From NCBI GenBank assembly GCA_023249955.1, contig JAHFBR010000071.1:1-6206 (forward strand): a stretch of DNA of 6,206 nt. The letters are read 5' to 3'. Under the pieces are notes generated by a model, which worked only from the letters and a program-made list of their open reading frames with translations, searched no databases and was not told the origin of the DNA. This DNA is from a bacterium (GTDB lineage Bacteria; Babelota; Babeliae; Babelales; RVW-14). The translations under genes were made by a program, and so were the position numbers. Numbering within the stretch: position 1 is the first letter of the stretch; each line of letters starts with the position of its first letter. Below, one piece after another: positions 5,697-6,206 of the stretch.

Positions 5697-6206
5697 ATGA
5701 ATCAAGTACGTCTTTTTTTTTCTAGTTTAGCGATTTGCTCAACGTTTTTTGGTGCTGCACATGGCATGGCGCAGGAGATGCGTCTGTCGGTATGCCAATT
5801 TATCAAAACCGACAGAAAAGCGGCCATTGATCTTTTTAAAACGCTTGCAAAAAAAAGTTGCGACTACGGTCAGATTCATCAAGTGTTGCGTCTTGTTGGT
5901 GGTGTTATTACCTGTGTAAAAACATTCAATGAACGCTTCTTCGCCGTTGGTTTGCAGGATGGAACTGTGCAGCTTTATGTACAAAGACGCGGACCTTATA
6001 AGATTTATTACACCTGTTGCGCGACATTGCCTTCTGATGGCGAGCGAAATGGTGCCGTTTCAGCGCTCGAGTTTATTGACGGTGCTGAAACCGAAGGCGC
6101 GACGCCAGAAAGTATTATTGTTGGACGTCGGAACGGTTTTTTTAGCGTGTGGCAACAGCAGGATACAGCACAAAGCAGGTGCCGATCATCGTCCGATTCG
6201 TTTGAA
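5697..6206 (+). CDS. Exported WD40-like protein, third family member, C terminus outside window
   Basis: This is a partial gene: 170 codons, open to the right edge. The ATG at 5697 is preceded by GGGGAAGGG (5681-5689) with a 7-nt spacer. The N terminus is a signal peptide: R5, hydrophobic core (6-21), and likely cleavage after A-H-G23 or G-M-A25. Two WD40-like strand sets are visible: R-F-F-A-V-G-L-Q-D-G-T-V-Q-L-Y (80-94) and S-I-I-V-G-R-R-N-G-F-F-S-V-W (139-152). The lead-in (about 42-80) resembles the same region of the two upstream genes, so it is a more distant paralogue. A run of nine T at 5713-5721 lies in the signal-peptide codons. Whether this protein also ends in a Cys-rich tail and CaaX motif cannot be seen. 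Function is unknown; family membership is moderately secure. Confidence 0.78.
   Translation, partial: MNQVRLFFSSLAICSTFFGAAHGMAQEMRLSVCQFIKTDRKAAIDLFKTLAKKSCDYGQIHQVLRLVGGVITCVKTFNERFFAVGLQDGTVQLYVQRRGPYKIYYTCCATLPSDGERNGAVSALEFIDGAETEGATPESIIVGRRNGFFSVWQQQDTAQSRCRSSSDSFE

Noticed and set aside
5739..5984. 81-codon minus-strand open frame opposite the third WD40-like gene
   Set aside because: The plus-strand frame has SD, signal peptide and WD40-like pattern; the minus frame has none of these.

Overview
The window reads as part of a bacterial chromosome of moderate G+C. The evidence is dense genes, Shine-Dalgarno (SD) sites, a GTG start and Sec signal peptides. Tandem genes for exported, diverged WD40-like proteins, two of them ending in eukaryotic-type CaaX motifs, suggest a bacterium living in or on a eukaryotic host. 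A protist-associated lineage such as Dependentiae (TM6) fits in style, but this assignment is inference; no rRNA or other phylogenetic marker is present.

The left half (1-3149) is a compact minus-strand gene set read from 3149 toward 1. In transcription order it encodes: a 248-aa acidic coiled-coil protein with a Cys-rich C-terminal segment; a 67-residue single-cluster ferredoxin; an acyl-CoA synthetase of the AMP-forming family; and the N-terminal part of a CNNM/DUF21 (CorC/HlyC-type) membrane protein that runs off the left edge. Gaps are 10, 27 and 13 nt, so one transcript is likely. The gene set is mixed: probable metal or cluster binding, electron transfer, fatty-acid activation and a putative ion transporter.

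A 249-nt divergent intergenic region (3150-3398) holds a GC-rich hairpin, a good plus-strand promoter with a perfect TATAAT, and at best a weak minus-strand promoter.

The right half (3399-6206) is plus strand and holds three consecutive genes of one family. Each has a Sec signal peptide, a short helical/strand lead-in and diverged WD40-like blades. The first two share a C-terminal helical module with an F-D-x-L-P motif and end in Cys-containing tails whose last four residues are CIIL and CSIQ. The third runs off the right edge, so its C terminus cannot be seen. The main hypothesis is a tandem family of exported proteins that may be lipid-modified by a host's prenylation machinery. It is untested here.
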